A DNA stretch of 64,000 nucleotides from Bacillota bacterium (GCA_023391535.1 JAEWAU010000078.1:1-64000), one strand, 5' to 3'. Numbered from the stretch's first letter, positions 41,373 through 49,979 are shown. A program made the numbers and translations. The notes: generated from the sequence alone by a model not told the origin.

Positions 41373-42047
41373 CTACTTCCCTGCTGTTTTGCCGGCCGAT
41401 ACCGTGCCGAAAAGATTGCTTTTGCCAAGCGGCATGTTCGGAACCGTGGTGGGTGTGTAAGGGCTGCCGTTGCCGGTGATAAAGTATTTGTTCAGCTGGA
41501 TGTTTCCGGTGAGCTGGCCTGTTTCCGAATCGAAGCTCACGCTGACGCTGTTCACCGTCGTCCGCAGCGCGCTGCCGTTAACGGCATCGATCATCTGCTT
41601 GAGCCCCGGATAGCTCAGGTTGCAGGAGATCGTCATGCTGCGCTCATACGCGGTAAGGTCGCTGGTGCCGCTGCCCTTGGCGTTGACGCTTTTGAACGAG
41701 AGCACCGAAACCGGGTCCGCGAACGCGATCTTGTTGATGTCAAGGCCGCAGGTCTGCCCCAGGGTTTGGGCGTACATCACCATATCCTCGGGGCGCACGT
41801 CGGTGGGATACCGCACCATCTGGGCCGCGATGCTTTCCTTGGCCTTGCCGGTTTCGCTGCGGTAGCGGCTCAGGTTCTGCTCGTAGCCGCGCAGCTGCGC
41901 CAGGCGGGGCGCCAGCTGCTGCGCGGCGGCTTCCGCTGTCTGCGCCTTCGCTGTGTAGGTTTGGTAAACCAGAAAGTAGCTCACGGCAAGCAGCACGATG
42001 CCGGCGAGAATGAGCAGAAGCTTGATGTCGCGTTTGCGAATCGTCAT
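41373..42047 (-). CDS. PilO-like pilus alignment protein
   Basis: A 224-aa bitopic membrane protein: short basic N-terminus MTIRKRDIK, one membrane helix (LLLILAGIVLLAVSYFLVYQ), a coiled coil to about residue 75 (EAAAQQLAPRLAQLRGYEQNLSRYR), then a ferredoxin-like periplasm-side domain. This is the PilO architecture, which dimerises with PilN and links the cytoplasmic PilM ring to the pilus base. AGGAG precedes the ATG. It follows pilMN across the gap that holds repeat copy C. Confidence 0.8.
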   Translation of the reverse strand: MTIRKRDIKLLLILAGIVLLAVSYFLVYQTYTAKAQTAEAAAQQLAPRLAQLRGYEQNLSRYRSETGKAKESIAAQMVRYPTDVRPEDMVMYAQTLGQTCGLDINKIAFADPVSVLSFKSVNAKGSGTSDLTAYERSMTISCNLSYPGLKQMIDAVNGSALRTTVNSVSVSFDSETGQLTGNIQLNKYFITGNGSPYTPTTVPNMPLGKSNLFGTVSAGKTAGK

Positions 42048-42059
42048 CGTCGTTTCTCC

Positions 42060-42166
42060 TTATACCGATCTCCGATGAAAAAGCGGGAAAAATTCGCTGC
42101 AAAGCCTTTGTTCCGTGGGGTTTGGAACGGATTTTACCCACACTCTTAGGATGAAAGATTCGTATT
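42060..42166 (+). repeat. Dispersed ~107-nt intergenic repeat, copy C
   Basis: In the plus direction it reads CGATCTCCGATGAAAAAGCG, GGCTTTG-like middle part (AAAGCCTTTGTTCCGTGGGG), TTTGGAACGGATTTTACC and ends AGATTCGTATTAA. This aligns over the full length with the reverse complement of copy A. It fills the pilMN-pilO gap exactly, its end overlapping the pilMN stop. Confidence 0.75.
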
Positions 42167-43904
42167 AATGCGCCGTGCCCGAAGCCGGGCCCGGAGCCTG
42201 GCTCGCGCCCGTGGAAGCCTGCCCCTTCGCGTTCGCCTTGGACGCGTACGGGTTGACGCCGTTCAGATACGGGTTGACGCCGTATTCGCAGGTGAGCGAA
42301 AACTTGACATAGCTGCCGTTCGATTGGTCGGTTTCCTTATCTACAGAAGAGATCTGGATGTTCCGGATGCTTTGGAAACTGCGGAGCTGCACCAAAACCA
42401 TGGCAACCTCGTTGTAATCCGGCACCGTAATGTTCATTGTAACGCCGTTTTGGTCACACGCCGCGGAAAGCAGGAGAATCTTGGAAGGCATTTTTGCTTC
42501 CAGCTCGCTGAAAAACGCCGTGAGGGAATCGTTGGGGGATTGGACCGTTCCCGCAAGCGTTACAAGCGAGCCCTCGTTCGCCTTGTAAAGCGCATACGAT
42601 TTATAAACGCCTTCCGTATAGGAAAGCGCTTTGATTTCTTTTTGCATAGCGGCTTTATCCGCCAGAGCGGAATGATACCGAAGCAGGCCGGCCGCGGAAA
42701 TGGCCAGCGCCGCCGCGAGGCAGATTCCCAGAATGACGGCGCCGTCGCGCACGCTGTTTTGATCTGATTTCTCGCTGTGCTTCCGCAGAAGCCGGTTTTC
42801 CGCGCGGAACTGCTGCGGAATCAGGTCAAGCGGCGAAAAAACGCTGCCCACGCAGGAGAGATAAGCGGAAAAATCCGCGGCGTGGGCGAAAAAGCGGGCC
42901 GCCTGATCGTTGCCGATATAGGAAATATCCACGCCGGTTCCTTTTTCCAGCAGCTCCCGCAGGCCGGCAAGCCGGGAATACGGCCCGAGAAGCACCATCC
43001 GCTCCATGGGGTGTTCCCAGTGGCTGGAGTTGAAATAATTGGCGCTCCGGATGATGTTTTCCACCAGATGGGAAAGGCTTTCCGGAAGCTGCGGTTTCCC
43101 CGCTCCGCAGGCTTCCGCCAGAGCGGTGAGATAATCCGGTTTCCCCGCGGCGTCCATGTAGTCGCGCACCACCTCGTCGCCGCCGAAGGTGAACGTCCGC
43201 TGAAACAGCAGCTTTTCGTCTTTGAGGAAGGTGATGCAGGTGCTGTCGGATTCCAGATTGACGTAGAGCGTCGCCTGGCCGTCGTCGAGCAGGCGGAGAA
43301 GCTGATACTGGCTGTTCCCGGAATAATCGATGCTGCGCACCCGCAGCCCCGCTTTTTCCGCCATCTGAAAATAGGATTGCAGAAGCTGCAACGGCACCGC
43401 GAAAACAAGGACACGGCAGCCCGCGTCCCCGCCCTTTTCCACGCGCTCCAGCAGGCAGTGCGCCACGTGGTATTTGCTCAGGTCTACGGGAAAATAGTCG
43501 GAAGCGTTGGTTTGAACGATATCCTTCAGACGGTTGTCGCGGATGGGGGGCAGCTTCACCTCGCGGGTGGCGATTTTACTGGAGGTAACAGTAAACGCGG
43601 CGTTCCGCACGCCTTTCAGGCCGTGAGCTCCGAGCTGTTCCCGGAGCGCCGCGGCGAAAACATCGGGAGCTACGATCTGCCCGTCCTCCACGGCCTTTTC
43701 CGGAGTTTGAAACAGAAAGCTGTTCCGAACCGAACGGCGGCCGCCGCCGCTTACGGAAACGCATACCTTGGTGAGGCGGTCGCCCACTTCGATGCTCAGC
43801 GTCTTTCCTTTGGGAAGAAGGCCGCTCAGGCTTTGGCTCAGGTTCGGGTTGAAACTCAGGTTCCGATTCTTCGTGAAAATGTTCTTCTGGGCCGTCTGGG
43901 CCAT
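42165..43904 (-). CDS. PilM-PilN fusion protein
   Basis: A 579-aa two-part protein. Residues about 30-350 are an actin-like PilM fold (LSIEVGDRLTKVCVSV, YVNLESDSTCITFL, FGGDEVVRDY, VLLGPYSRLAGL). A DLIPQQFRAENR segment, the usual N-terminal PilN motif, comes at about 363, then one membrane helix (VILGICLAAALAISAAGLL, about 390-410), a coiled coil and the PilN ferredoxin-like domain (ILLLSAACDQNGVTMNITV, about 480-560). In most bacteria these are separate genes, and PilM binds the N-terminal peptide of PilN. Here the two are covalently joined. The C-terminus is Gly/Ala/Ser-rich. Confidence 0.85.
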   Translation of the reverse strand: MAQTAQKNIFTKNRNLSFNPNLSQSLSGLLPKGKTLSIEVGDRLTKVCVSVSGGGRRSVRNSFLFQTPEKAVEDGQIVAPDVFAAALREQLGAHGLKGVRNAAFTVTSSKIATREVKLPPIRDNRLKDIVQTNASDYFPVDLSKYHVAHCLLERVEKGGDAGCRVLVFAVPLQLLQSYFQMAEKAGLRVRSIDYSGNSQYQLLRLLDDGQATLYVNLESDSTCITFLKDEKLLFQRTFTFGGDEVVRDYMDAAGKPDYLTALAEACGAGKPQLPESLSHLVENIIRSANYFNSSHWEHPMERMVLLGPYSRLAGLRELLEKGTGVDISYIGNDQAARFFAHAADFSAYLSCVGSVFSPLDLIPQQFRAENRLLRKHSEKSDQNSVRDGAVILGICLAAALAISAAGLLRYHSALADKAAMQKEIKALSYTEGVYKSYALYKANEGSLVTLAGTVQSPNDSLTAFFSELEAKMPSKILLLSAACDQNGVTMNITVPDYNEVAMVLVQLRSFQSIRNIQISSVDKETDQSNGSYVKFSLTCEYGVNPYLNGVNPYASKANAKGQASTGASQAPGPASGTAH

Positions 43905-43967
43905 CGCGCTACCCCCATATGTTCGGCTCGCTTTATGCGATGCAGTTTTTTCGAAATCAATTCCGGT

Positions 43968-44723
43968 TCAAAAGAGCGCCCAATACCAGCGGAAAACGGC
44001 GTCGCCCCACAAAAGGGCGATAAAAACGCCGGCGGAAAGATACGGCGCCATGGCCAGTTCGCGTCCGGCTTTTTTCAAAGCCATAAGCGGAAGGTGAATC
44101 AGCGTTCCAAGCACGCAGGCAAGGAAAAAGGCGAAGACGATCTGCTTCCAGCCCAAAAACAGCCCGCACGCCGCCATCAGCTTGATATCCCCTCCGCCGA
44201 TGGCACGCCCTTTGGAAAGCAGATAGACGAGAAGCAGCGGAACGCTCACGGCGAACAGGCCGATTGCGTAAAGTTTCCAATCGGAGAAATGGAGCAGCGC
44301 CCGGAGCGCTCCGAGGGCGAACAGGAACACGTTCGTCCCCGGAGGAATCTCACGGGTCCTTGCGTCCACGACGCTCAGCATCAGCAGCGCCGAGCACAGC
44401 AGGCTTGCGAGGAGAAAATCGGGCGCAAGGCCGAAGCGCGAAAAAGCCAGGCACCAGAGCACGCCGTTCGCCGCCTCAATCAGGGGATATTGAGGTGATA
44501 TGCGGCTTTTGCAGGCGGAGCAGCGGCCCCGCAGAAACAGGTAGCTCAAAATGGGGACCATCTCGAACCAGTGGAGACGTTTCCCGCAGCTCATGCAGTG
44601 GGAAGGGACGGCCACGACGCTCTCCCCCGCCGGAATGCGCAGGATGCAGACGTTCAGAAAGCTGCCCACCACGATTCCGAACAGAAAAACAACGAAGAAT
44701 ACCGGCGCCGCGGCCTCAATCAT
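43968..44723 (-). CDS. pilD: Prepilin peptidase / N-methyltransferase
   Basis: A 251-aa A24 aspartic protease. The N-terminal cytoplasmic part holds the zinc-type pairs CMSC and CSAC near residues 43-71 used for the methyltransferase domain. Catalytic aspartates appear in VVDARTREIP near 118 and GGGDIKLMAACG near 175. There are about seven membrane segments. It cleaves the leaders of the five prepilins in this operon after Gly and methylates the new N-terminus. GGGAG precedes the ATG. Confidence 0.93.
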   Translation of the reverse strand: MIEAAAPVFFVVFLFGIVVGSFLNVCILRIPAGESVVAVPSHCMSCGKRLHWFEMVPILSYLFLRGRCSACKSRISPQYPLIEAANGVLWCLAFSRFGLAPDFLLASLLCSALLMLSVVDARTREIPPGTNVFLFALGALRALLHFSDWKLYAIGLFAVSVPLLLVYLLSKGRAIGGGDIKLMAACGLFLGWKQIVFAFFLACVLGTLIHLPLMALKKAGRELAMAPYLSAGVFIALLWGDAVFRWYWALF

Positions 44724-44774
44724 GAAACGCTCCCTTTTCCTTGTTATGTATCCATACTATCGAGTGGCGTGCAA

Positions 44775-45275
44775 TCAAGCCCAATTCGTTGTAAGTGATG
44801 TACTACCATCACCAGCAACCGAAATTTGAACGGTATATTTTTCGGCCTTATACTTGGCAGACTTGATTACTGTGCCGTTTGCAAGGGTGGCAGGATTTGC
44901 CGAAGGGGAAATACCAAGGGCGCTGCACAATGCATTTTGCAGATTGGTTATGTCGGTACCACTTGGAGACGCACTTATCGTCACGGTTGACGATTTGCCG
45001 CCGTCTGCATTTTGCCATATGATAGTATAAGTGCCATTAGCAACCAAACTCGTATCTTCATCCGAAGCCGCCACTTTGGCCGCGCTCAGAATCTGATCCG
45101 CCGTTGAGTTATCCGCGGCAACCTTGGATTTCTCCACATACTGGAGATACTGCGGCGCCAGAATGGCGACCAGAACGGCGATGATGGCGATGACGATGAT
45201 CAGTTCGACCAGCGTGAAGCCGCCGTTCTTTTTCTTCTTGGCCATGCCCTTGTACTTCGCCAGAACCTTTTGCAT
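44775..45275 (-). CDS. pilA: Major type IV prepilin
   Basis: A 166-aa prepilin. The leader MQKVLAKYKGMAKKKKNGG is rich in Lys, with cleavage after G19 and the mature start FTLVELIIVIAIIAVLVAIL with Glu +5. The conserved helix continues to about residue 65. The C-terminal 100 residues form a small variable globular head. The position between pilC and pilD, the size and the classic N-terminus make it the main pilin. The first third of the gene is GC-rich like its neighbours; the head-coding part (44775-45060) is visibly AT-richer, suggesting exchange. Confidence 0.9.
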   Translation of the reverse strand: MQKVLAKYKGMAKKKKNGGFTLVELIIVIAIIAVLVAILAPQYLQYVEKSKVAADNSTADQILSAAKVAASDEDTSLVANGTYTIIWQNADGGKSSTVTISASPSGTDITNLQNALCSALGISPSANPATLANGTVIKSAKYKAEKYTVQISVAGDGSTSLTTNWA

Positions 45276-45364
45276 GTTTCTTACCTCGCTTTTCCGATTT
45301 AAGTTGATTTTTTTCTATATCATCCTTCCGCGCATCCCCCAAACACGCGGAAAGCGATATCCGT

Positions 45365-46582
45365 TTAAATGTTGTTCAGTGCGGAATACATGTTCACCAT
45401 GGGCAGGATGACGGAAAGGATGACGGTGCCCACGATCAGCGCGAGGAAAACGATGATCATCGGCTCCAGCGCAGCCATCACCTGCGCGGTCGCCTGCTCC
45501 ACCTCGTCCTCGTAATACGTCGCGAGGCGGGTGAGCATGCTCTCGATGTTGCCGCTCTCTTCGCCGATTCCCGTCATCTGGTAAACGAGGGGCTGAAACA
45601 TCCCGCTGCGCCTGAGCGAAGCGGAAAGCGGTTCCCCCATCACGACCTCGTCGCGCGCGCCCATCAGCGCATCCCGGAAAAAGATATTCGTCATGGTTCC
45701 CGCGGTGATCTGCAAAGCGTCCGCCATCGGGATACCGGCGGCGAGCAGCGTGGAAAGCGTGCGCGAAAAGCGGGCGCTGGCGGTTTTCACCGTCAGCTTG
45801 CCGATCAGCGGCAGTTTCATGGTAAGCCCGCCGAGCAGGCGCTGCCCCGTTTCGGTTTTCCGCATCGCCCGGATTCCCAAAATCAGCGCGGCCGCAAGAG
45901 CGACCAGCACAAACCAGTAGGACTTCACAAAATTGCTCAGCGCGATGACGGCCAGCGTGAGACCCGGCATTTTCCCGCCGATCTGCGCGAACATCGTAAC
46001 GAAGGTGGGAACGACGAACGTGAGCAGAACGGTAACGACGCCAAGCGCCACGATGCCCACGATAGCCGGATAAATCGATGCTTTTTTAACCGTGGCTTTG
46101 AGCTTGGCCGCTTTTTCCTCCTGTTCCGCCATGCGGGTGAGCGCGATATCGAGGCTGCCGGAAGCCTCGCCCGCCTCGATCATCGCGATGAAGAGGTTTG
46201 AGAAAATGTCCCCGTGCCGGCGCAGCGCGGTGGAAAAGGTTTCGCCCTTTTCAATGCTGACTTTGCAATCCCGCAGCGCGGCGGCGAGAATCTTGTTCTC
46301 CGTCTGCTCGGCGAGCATGTCCAGCGCGGAAACAACCGAAACGCCGGCATCGATGATGCTGACGAACTGGCGGCAGAAAATGGCGATCTCCCGCGGAGTC
46401 GGCTTTTTCCGGAAAACACTCAGGTCGAGCTCCGTATCCAGTTTGCCTGCTTCCGAAATGCTGGCGAGGAACTGGCCGTTTTTCTTGAGCTCCGACGCCG
46501 CCCGGTCGAGGTTTACGGCGTCGATGGAACCTTTGGATTCCTTGCCGGCGAGGTCGATCACGGTGTAGCTGAATGTTGGCAA
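45365..46582 (-). CDS. pilC: Type IV pilus platform protein PilC
   Basis: A 405-aa polytopic GspF/PilC platform protein. Two copies of the T2SSF domain are visible (about 65-190 and 265-390), each with the hydrophobic pair after IFCRQFVSIIDAGVSVVSAL and RFSRTLSTLLAAGIPMADAL. The membrane helices lie near 165-190, 215-240 and 370-395. The TTG at 46582 (GGAGGA, 9 nt) gives the usual LPTFSYTVIDLAGK start. It anchors the PilB and PilT motors at the membrane. Repeat copy B lies immediately upstream. Confidence 0.92.
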   Translation of the reverse strand: MPTFSYTVIDLAGKESKGSIDAVNLDRAASELKKNGQFLASISEAGKLDTELDLSVFRKKPTPREIAIFCRQFVSIIDAGVSVVSALDMLAEQTENKILAAALRDCKVSIEKGETFSTALRRHGDIFSNLFIAMIEAGEASGSLDIALTRMAEQEEKAAKLKATVKKASIYPAIVGIVALGVVTVLLTFVVPTFVTMFAQIGGKMPGLTLAVIALSNFVKSYWFVLVALAAALILGIRAMRKTETGQRLLGGLTMKLPLIGKLTVKTASARFSRTLSTLLAAGIPMADALQITAGTMTNIFFRDALMGARDEVVMGEPLSASLRRSGMFQPLVYQMTGIGEESGNIESMLTRLATYYEDEVEQATAQVMAALEPMIIVFLALIVGTVILSVILPMVNMYSALNNI

Positions 46583-46609
46583 CTGGTTCACTCCTCCGCG
46601 CAAAGAAGA

Positions 46610-46718
46610 TTCATATGGATTTCCAGTAATATGTTTGGCGTAAAAAAATCCGCGTCAAAACCCATGGAAAAAACGTTTCGCCGGGGATTTCTTCCGCTTT
46701 TGAATCGGATATTCGGAT
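46610..46718 (-). repeat. Dispersed ~107-nt intergenic repeat, copy B
   Basis: On plus it opens TTCATATGGATTTCCAGTAA, continues AAATCCGCGTCAAAACCC and GGATTTCTTCCGCTTTTGAA, and ends ATCGGATATTCGGATCA. It matches copy A in order and length. It fills the pilT-pilC gap; its last bases overlap the pilT stop codon. Confidence 0.75.
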
Positions 46719-47776
46719 CAGAGCATCAGCCGTTTGGCGAGATCCGCCCGGTTCTGCGCATAGTTAAGGGCGGTATCCGCGCTGATGTCGCCTTTTGCAA
46801 AAAGATCGAAAATGGCGTCGTCCATCGTCTGCATTCCGGCTTTGCGGCTGGTTTGGAGCACCGAAGGTATTTGAAAGGTTTTCGCTTCGCGGATATAGTT
46901 GCGGATGGCGCTGTTGGAGATCAGAACTTCCATGGCCGCCACCCGGCCGCTTCCATCCATTTTGGGCAGAAGCTGCTGGGAAACGATGCACTCGAGAACG
47001 TCCGCGAGCTGCGTGCGGATCTGCTGCTGCTGGTAGGGCGGGAAAACATCGATGATGCGGTCCACGGTGCTGGCCGCCCGAATCGTATGCAGGGTGGAAA
47101 AAACCAGATGCCCCGTTTCCGCCGCCGTAATCGCGATCGAGATGGTTTCGAGATCCCGCATCTCCCCCACGAGGATCACGTCCGGATCCTGCCGAAGGGC
47201 CGCCCGGAGCGCGGCGGCATAGCTTCTGGAATCGCTGCCGATCTCCCTTTGGTTCACGATGGATTTGTCGTGCCGGTGCAGGTACTCGATGGGGTCTTCC
47301 AGCGTGATGATATGGTAACTGTAGCTGTGGTTGATAACGTTGATGAGCGAGGCGAGCGTGGTGGATTTTCCGGAACCCGTGGCGCCGGTTACGAGCACAA
47401 GACCCCTCATTTTACCGGTCATCCTCACTACGGATTCCGGGATGCCCAGATCCTTCGGAGAAGGAATATCGAGGTTCAGAATGCGGGCCGCCAGCGCCGT
47501 GCTGCCCCGCTGGCGGAAGACGTTGACGCGAAACCGGCCCACACCGGCAATCGAATAGGCGAAATCCACTTCCCCGGCCGTTCGGAATTCCTCGATATGC
47601 CGCTCGTCCATGATGCGAAAGGCGATTTCCTCAATATCGGCCGGCCTGAGTTTTTCATCGGACATGGGCACGAGAGAGCCGTCGATGCGGCAGCTCGGCT
47701 CGCGGGAGCTGGAAAGATGCAGGTCGGAGGCGTGGCGCGCCATCGCCGCCTGAATCAGCTCGTCAAACGTCAGCAT
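46718..47776 (-). CDS. pilT: Twitching motility retraction ATPase PilT
   Basis: A 352-aa hexameric secretion ATPase. An N-terminal PAS-like domain, Walker A GATGSGKSTTLAS near residue 130, Asp box ITLEDPIEY near 155, Walker B LRQDPDVILVGEMRD near 190 with the His box HLVFSTLHT near 225, and the C-terminal AIRNYIRE motif (PilT-type AIRNLIRE) near 290. It depolymerises pili for retraction, so the system can twitch or pull in DNA. The ATG at 47776 lies 11 nt after GGAG at the end of pilB. Confidence 0.93.
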   Translation of the reverse strand: MLTFDELIQAAMARHASDLHLSSSREPSCRIDGSLVPMSDEKLRPADIEEIAFRIMDERHIEEFRTAGEVDFAYSIAGVGRFRVNVFRQRGSTALAARILNLDIPSPKDLGIPESVVRMTGKMRGLVLVTGATGSGKSTTLASLINVINHSYSYHIITLEDPIEYLHRHDKSIVNQREIGSDSRSYAAALRAALRQDPDVILVGEMRDLETISIAITAAETGHLVFSTLHTIRAASTVDRIIDVFPPYQQQQIRTQLADVLECIVSQQLLPKMDGSGRVAAMEVLISNSAIRNYIREAKTFQIPSVLQTSRKAGMQTMDDAIFDLFAKGDISADTALNYAQNRADLAKRLML

Positions 47777-47784
47777 TCGGCACA

Positions 47785-49485
47785 CTACTCCTCATATGTA
47801 ATCTTGAGCACTTCCGGAATGGAGGTGATACCCTCCAGCACATATTCCGCGGCGCTCATGCGCAGCGTCTGCATCCCTTCCGCAAGCGCCGCATCCTGAA
47901 TCTGCTCGGTGGTTCCCTGCTCGGAAATAACATGCCGCAGCTTCGGCGTGATCTCCATAATCTCATAAACGCCGATGCGGCCGTAATAGCCGGTTCCGCC
48001 GCAAAGCGGGCATCCCACCGGATCGTACAGGGTCACGTCCTGCTCTTTCGGTACGCCGAGCATGCGCTTTTCGTCCTCCGTGGCGGCGCGGGGAGCGCGG
48101 CAGGAGGTGCACAGGCGCCGCACGAGCCGCTGGGCGATGATGCCGATGAGCGAATCCGCCAGCAGGTACGATTCCACATTCATATTCATCAGGCGCGTAA
48201 CGGTGGCGGCAGCGTTGTTCGTGTGCAGCGTGCTCACCACCAAATGGCCGGTAATGGAAGCCTGCACGGCGATGCCGGCGGTTTCGGAATCCCGGATTTC
48301 GCCGATCATGATGATATCCGGGTCCTGCCGCAGAATAGAGCGCAGCGCGCTCGCAAAGGTCAGGTCCGCCTTCGGGTTCACCTGCACCTGGTTGACGCCG
48401 GCGATGTTCGCCTCGATCGGGTCTTCGACGGTGATGATGTTGACGCCCTCCGTGTTCAGCTCCGAAAGGGCCGTGTAAAGAGTAGTGGATTTTCCGGAAC
48501 CCGTTGGGCCCGTAACGAGCAAAATTCCGTGCGGGCGCATCAGGATGCGGTCGAACTTCGCAAGCTCCCAGTCGCGCAGGCCGAGCTTCGATTTGTCGCG
48601 CGTCAGCGCGTTGGCCGCGGCAAGGCGCAGAACGATCTTTTCGCCGTAAGCGGTGGGGATGGCGGAAACACGGATATCGTACTCCGCGCGGTCCACAACG
48701 GCGGTCATCCTGCCGTCCTGCGGCTTGCGCTTTTCGGAAATATCCATTCCCGAAAGGATCTTGATGCGCGTAACGATGGCCGGGAGCAGGGAGATATCGT
48801 ACAGCATCTTTTCCACGAGCACGCCGTCGATGCGGTAGCGGACGCGGATCTGCTTCTCCAGCGGGTCCAGATGAATGTCGCTCGCCCTCTGGCGCGCCGC
48901 CTGCTCGATAATGGAGCGGACGAGCTGCACGATGGGCGCCGTGGAGAGCTCCGTTTCTTCCTGCGCGGCGTCTTCCGCAGTGTCCTGATTCCGATCCCGC
49001 TCCTTGGCATACTGTTCCGCCGCGGACATTGCCTCTCCCGCGCCGAAATATTTATCGAGCATCGCGTTAATCGAGCTGCGTGTGGAAATCCGCGGCTCGA
49101 CCAAATGGTTTGTAATGATCGAAATATCGTCCTGCGCCACCGTATCGAGCGGGTCGGCCATGGCAAGCAGCAAAAGATGGGCGTTCGCCGGGTCGAACCC
49201 CAGCGGCAAAACGTTATGTTTTCTCAGAACCGAACCCGGAACAAGATTGACGATTTCCGGCGGGATATTCATTCCGCGCAGATTGACCGTTTCAATTCCA
49301 AGCTGCGTATGGAGCGCATTGGCAATTTCCTCGTCCGTCGTGATTCCGTTTTCCACAAGGTAATCGCCGATTCGCTTATGATCTTTCTGCTGCGCCACAA
49401 GCGCTTTTTCCAATTCTTTTTCGCTGATAACATGCTGCTGAAGCAATATTTCGCCCAGCCTGTGCCGGTTTTTTTGAAATTTCAC
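47785..49485 (-). CDS. pilB: Type IV pilus extension ATPase PilB
   Basis: The GTG at 49485 (AGAGG, 7 nt) gives 566 aa starting KFQKNRHRLGEILLQQ. An N-terminal MshEN/GspE-N domain (about 1-150; LRKHNVLPLGFD) precedes the ATPase: GVLVEKM, Walker A GPTGSGKSTTLY near 330, Walker B LRQDPDIIMIGEIRD near 390, HLVVSTLHTNNA near 420, and zinc cysteines CTSC and CPLCGGTGYYGRIG near 465-500. MshEN domains in other PilB proteins bind c-di-GMP; key residues here were not checked. An in-frame ATG at 49674 adds 63 residues that look codon-biased but lack an RBS. Confidence 0.92.
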   Translation of the reverse strand: MKFQKNRHRLGEILLQQHVISEKELEKALVAQQKDHKRIGDYLVENGITTDEEIANALHTQLGIETVNLRGMNIPPEIVNLVPGSVLRKHNVLPLGFDPANAHLLLLAMADPLDTVAQDDISIITNHLVEPRISTRSSINAMLDKYFGAGEAMSAAEQYAKERDRNQDTAEDAAQEETELSTAPIVQLVRSIIEQAARQRASDIHLDPLEKQIRVRYRIDGVLVEKMLYDISLLPAIVTRIKILSGMDISEKRKPQDGRMTAVVDRAEYDIRVSAIPTAYGEKIVLRLAAANALTRDKSKLGLRDWELAKFDRILMRPHGILLVTGPTGSGKSTTLYTALSELNTEGVNIITVEDPIEANIAGVNQVQVNPKADLTFASALRSILRQDPDIIMIGEIRDSETAGIAVQASITGHLVVSTLHTNNAAATVTRLMNMNVESYLLADSLIGIIAQRLVRRLCTSCRAPRAATEDEKRMLGVPKEQDVTLYDPVGCPLCGGTGYYGRIGVYEIMEITPKLRHVISEQGTTEQIQDAALAEGMQTLRMSAAEYVLEGITSIPEVLKITYEE

Positions 49486-49711
49486 AATATTTCCTCTGCT
49501 TCGCAGCATAGTTTGCATCTGCCAATTCGAAAGCGGCTGCTCCGGCGGCGCTTTAAACGGGCTGCCCGCAGTTTCGTCCGGTTTTTTTCCGCTCGGCGGC
49601 AACCGGCTGCTGTTCCGATATGCATTCGCAAACAAAGGTCTTATTTTTTTCTGTTTTTCGCTCTGTTTCCCCATAAAAAGCAGCAAAAATACGCATCAAA
49701 GAAATGATTTT

Positions 49712-49824
49712 TTGCCGGCAAAAAAACTATGCCATAAAAAATCCGGCAAATGAATCGATAGCTTTTGTTTTCAAAACGAAACAGCTCCTGCGGTTTTTTC
49801 AGAAAACACAGCAATTCATGCCGG
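49712..49824 (-). promoter_or_regulatory. Candidate structured leader of the pilus operon (two exclusive folds)
   Basis: In the leader, CCCGGCATGAAT (49824-49813) can pair with ATTCATTTGCCGG (49754-49742) around a 58-nt inner region that can itself fold; the stem is followed by ATTTTTTAT, like a terminator. The same TTTGCCGG bases can instead pair with CCGGCAAA (49719-49712). I tried to match known riboswitch classes, including both c-di-GMP classes, and found none. Confidence 0.45.
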
Positions 49825-49854
49825 GATTTTTTGCAAATTATAACTTTTGAATTG

Positions 49855-49883
49855 AGTATATACTGTTTGCATATTAATGTCAA
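49855..49883 (-). promoter_or_regulatory. SigA-type promoter of the pilus operon
   Basis: TTGACA (49878-49883), 17-nt spacer, TATACT (49855-49860) on minus. The predicted start near 49848 leaves a leader of about 360 nt before the pilB GTG. Confidence 0.8.
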
Positions 49884-49979
49884 CCAATCTGTATTTTCTT
49901 TCCTGTGGTTCATAAGGCCCGGTTCGTTTACCGGATACTTTTGCACAGGAACACCAAAAATGAAGCCCGCTCGCTCATG

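Noticed and set aside
47932..49707. Plus-strand 591-aa frame over pilB
   Set aside because: It is antisense to an unambiguous ATPase with Walker motifs.
49712..49860. c-di-GMP riboswitch upstream of the pilus operon
   Set aside because: I looked for the class I and class II conserved core patterns known from clostridial pilus operons and found neither; only an unclassified fold is reported.
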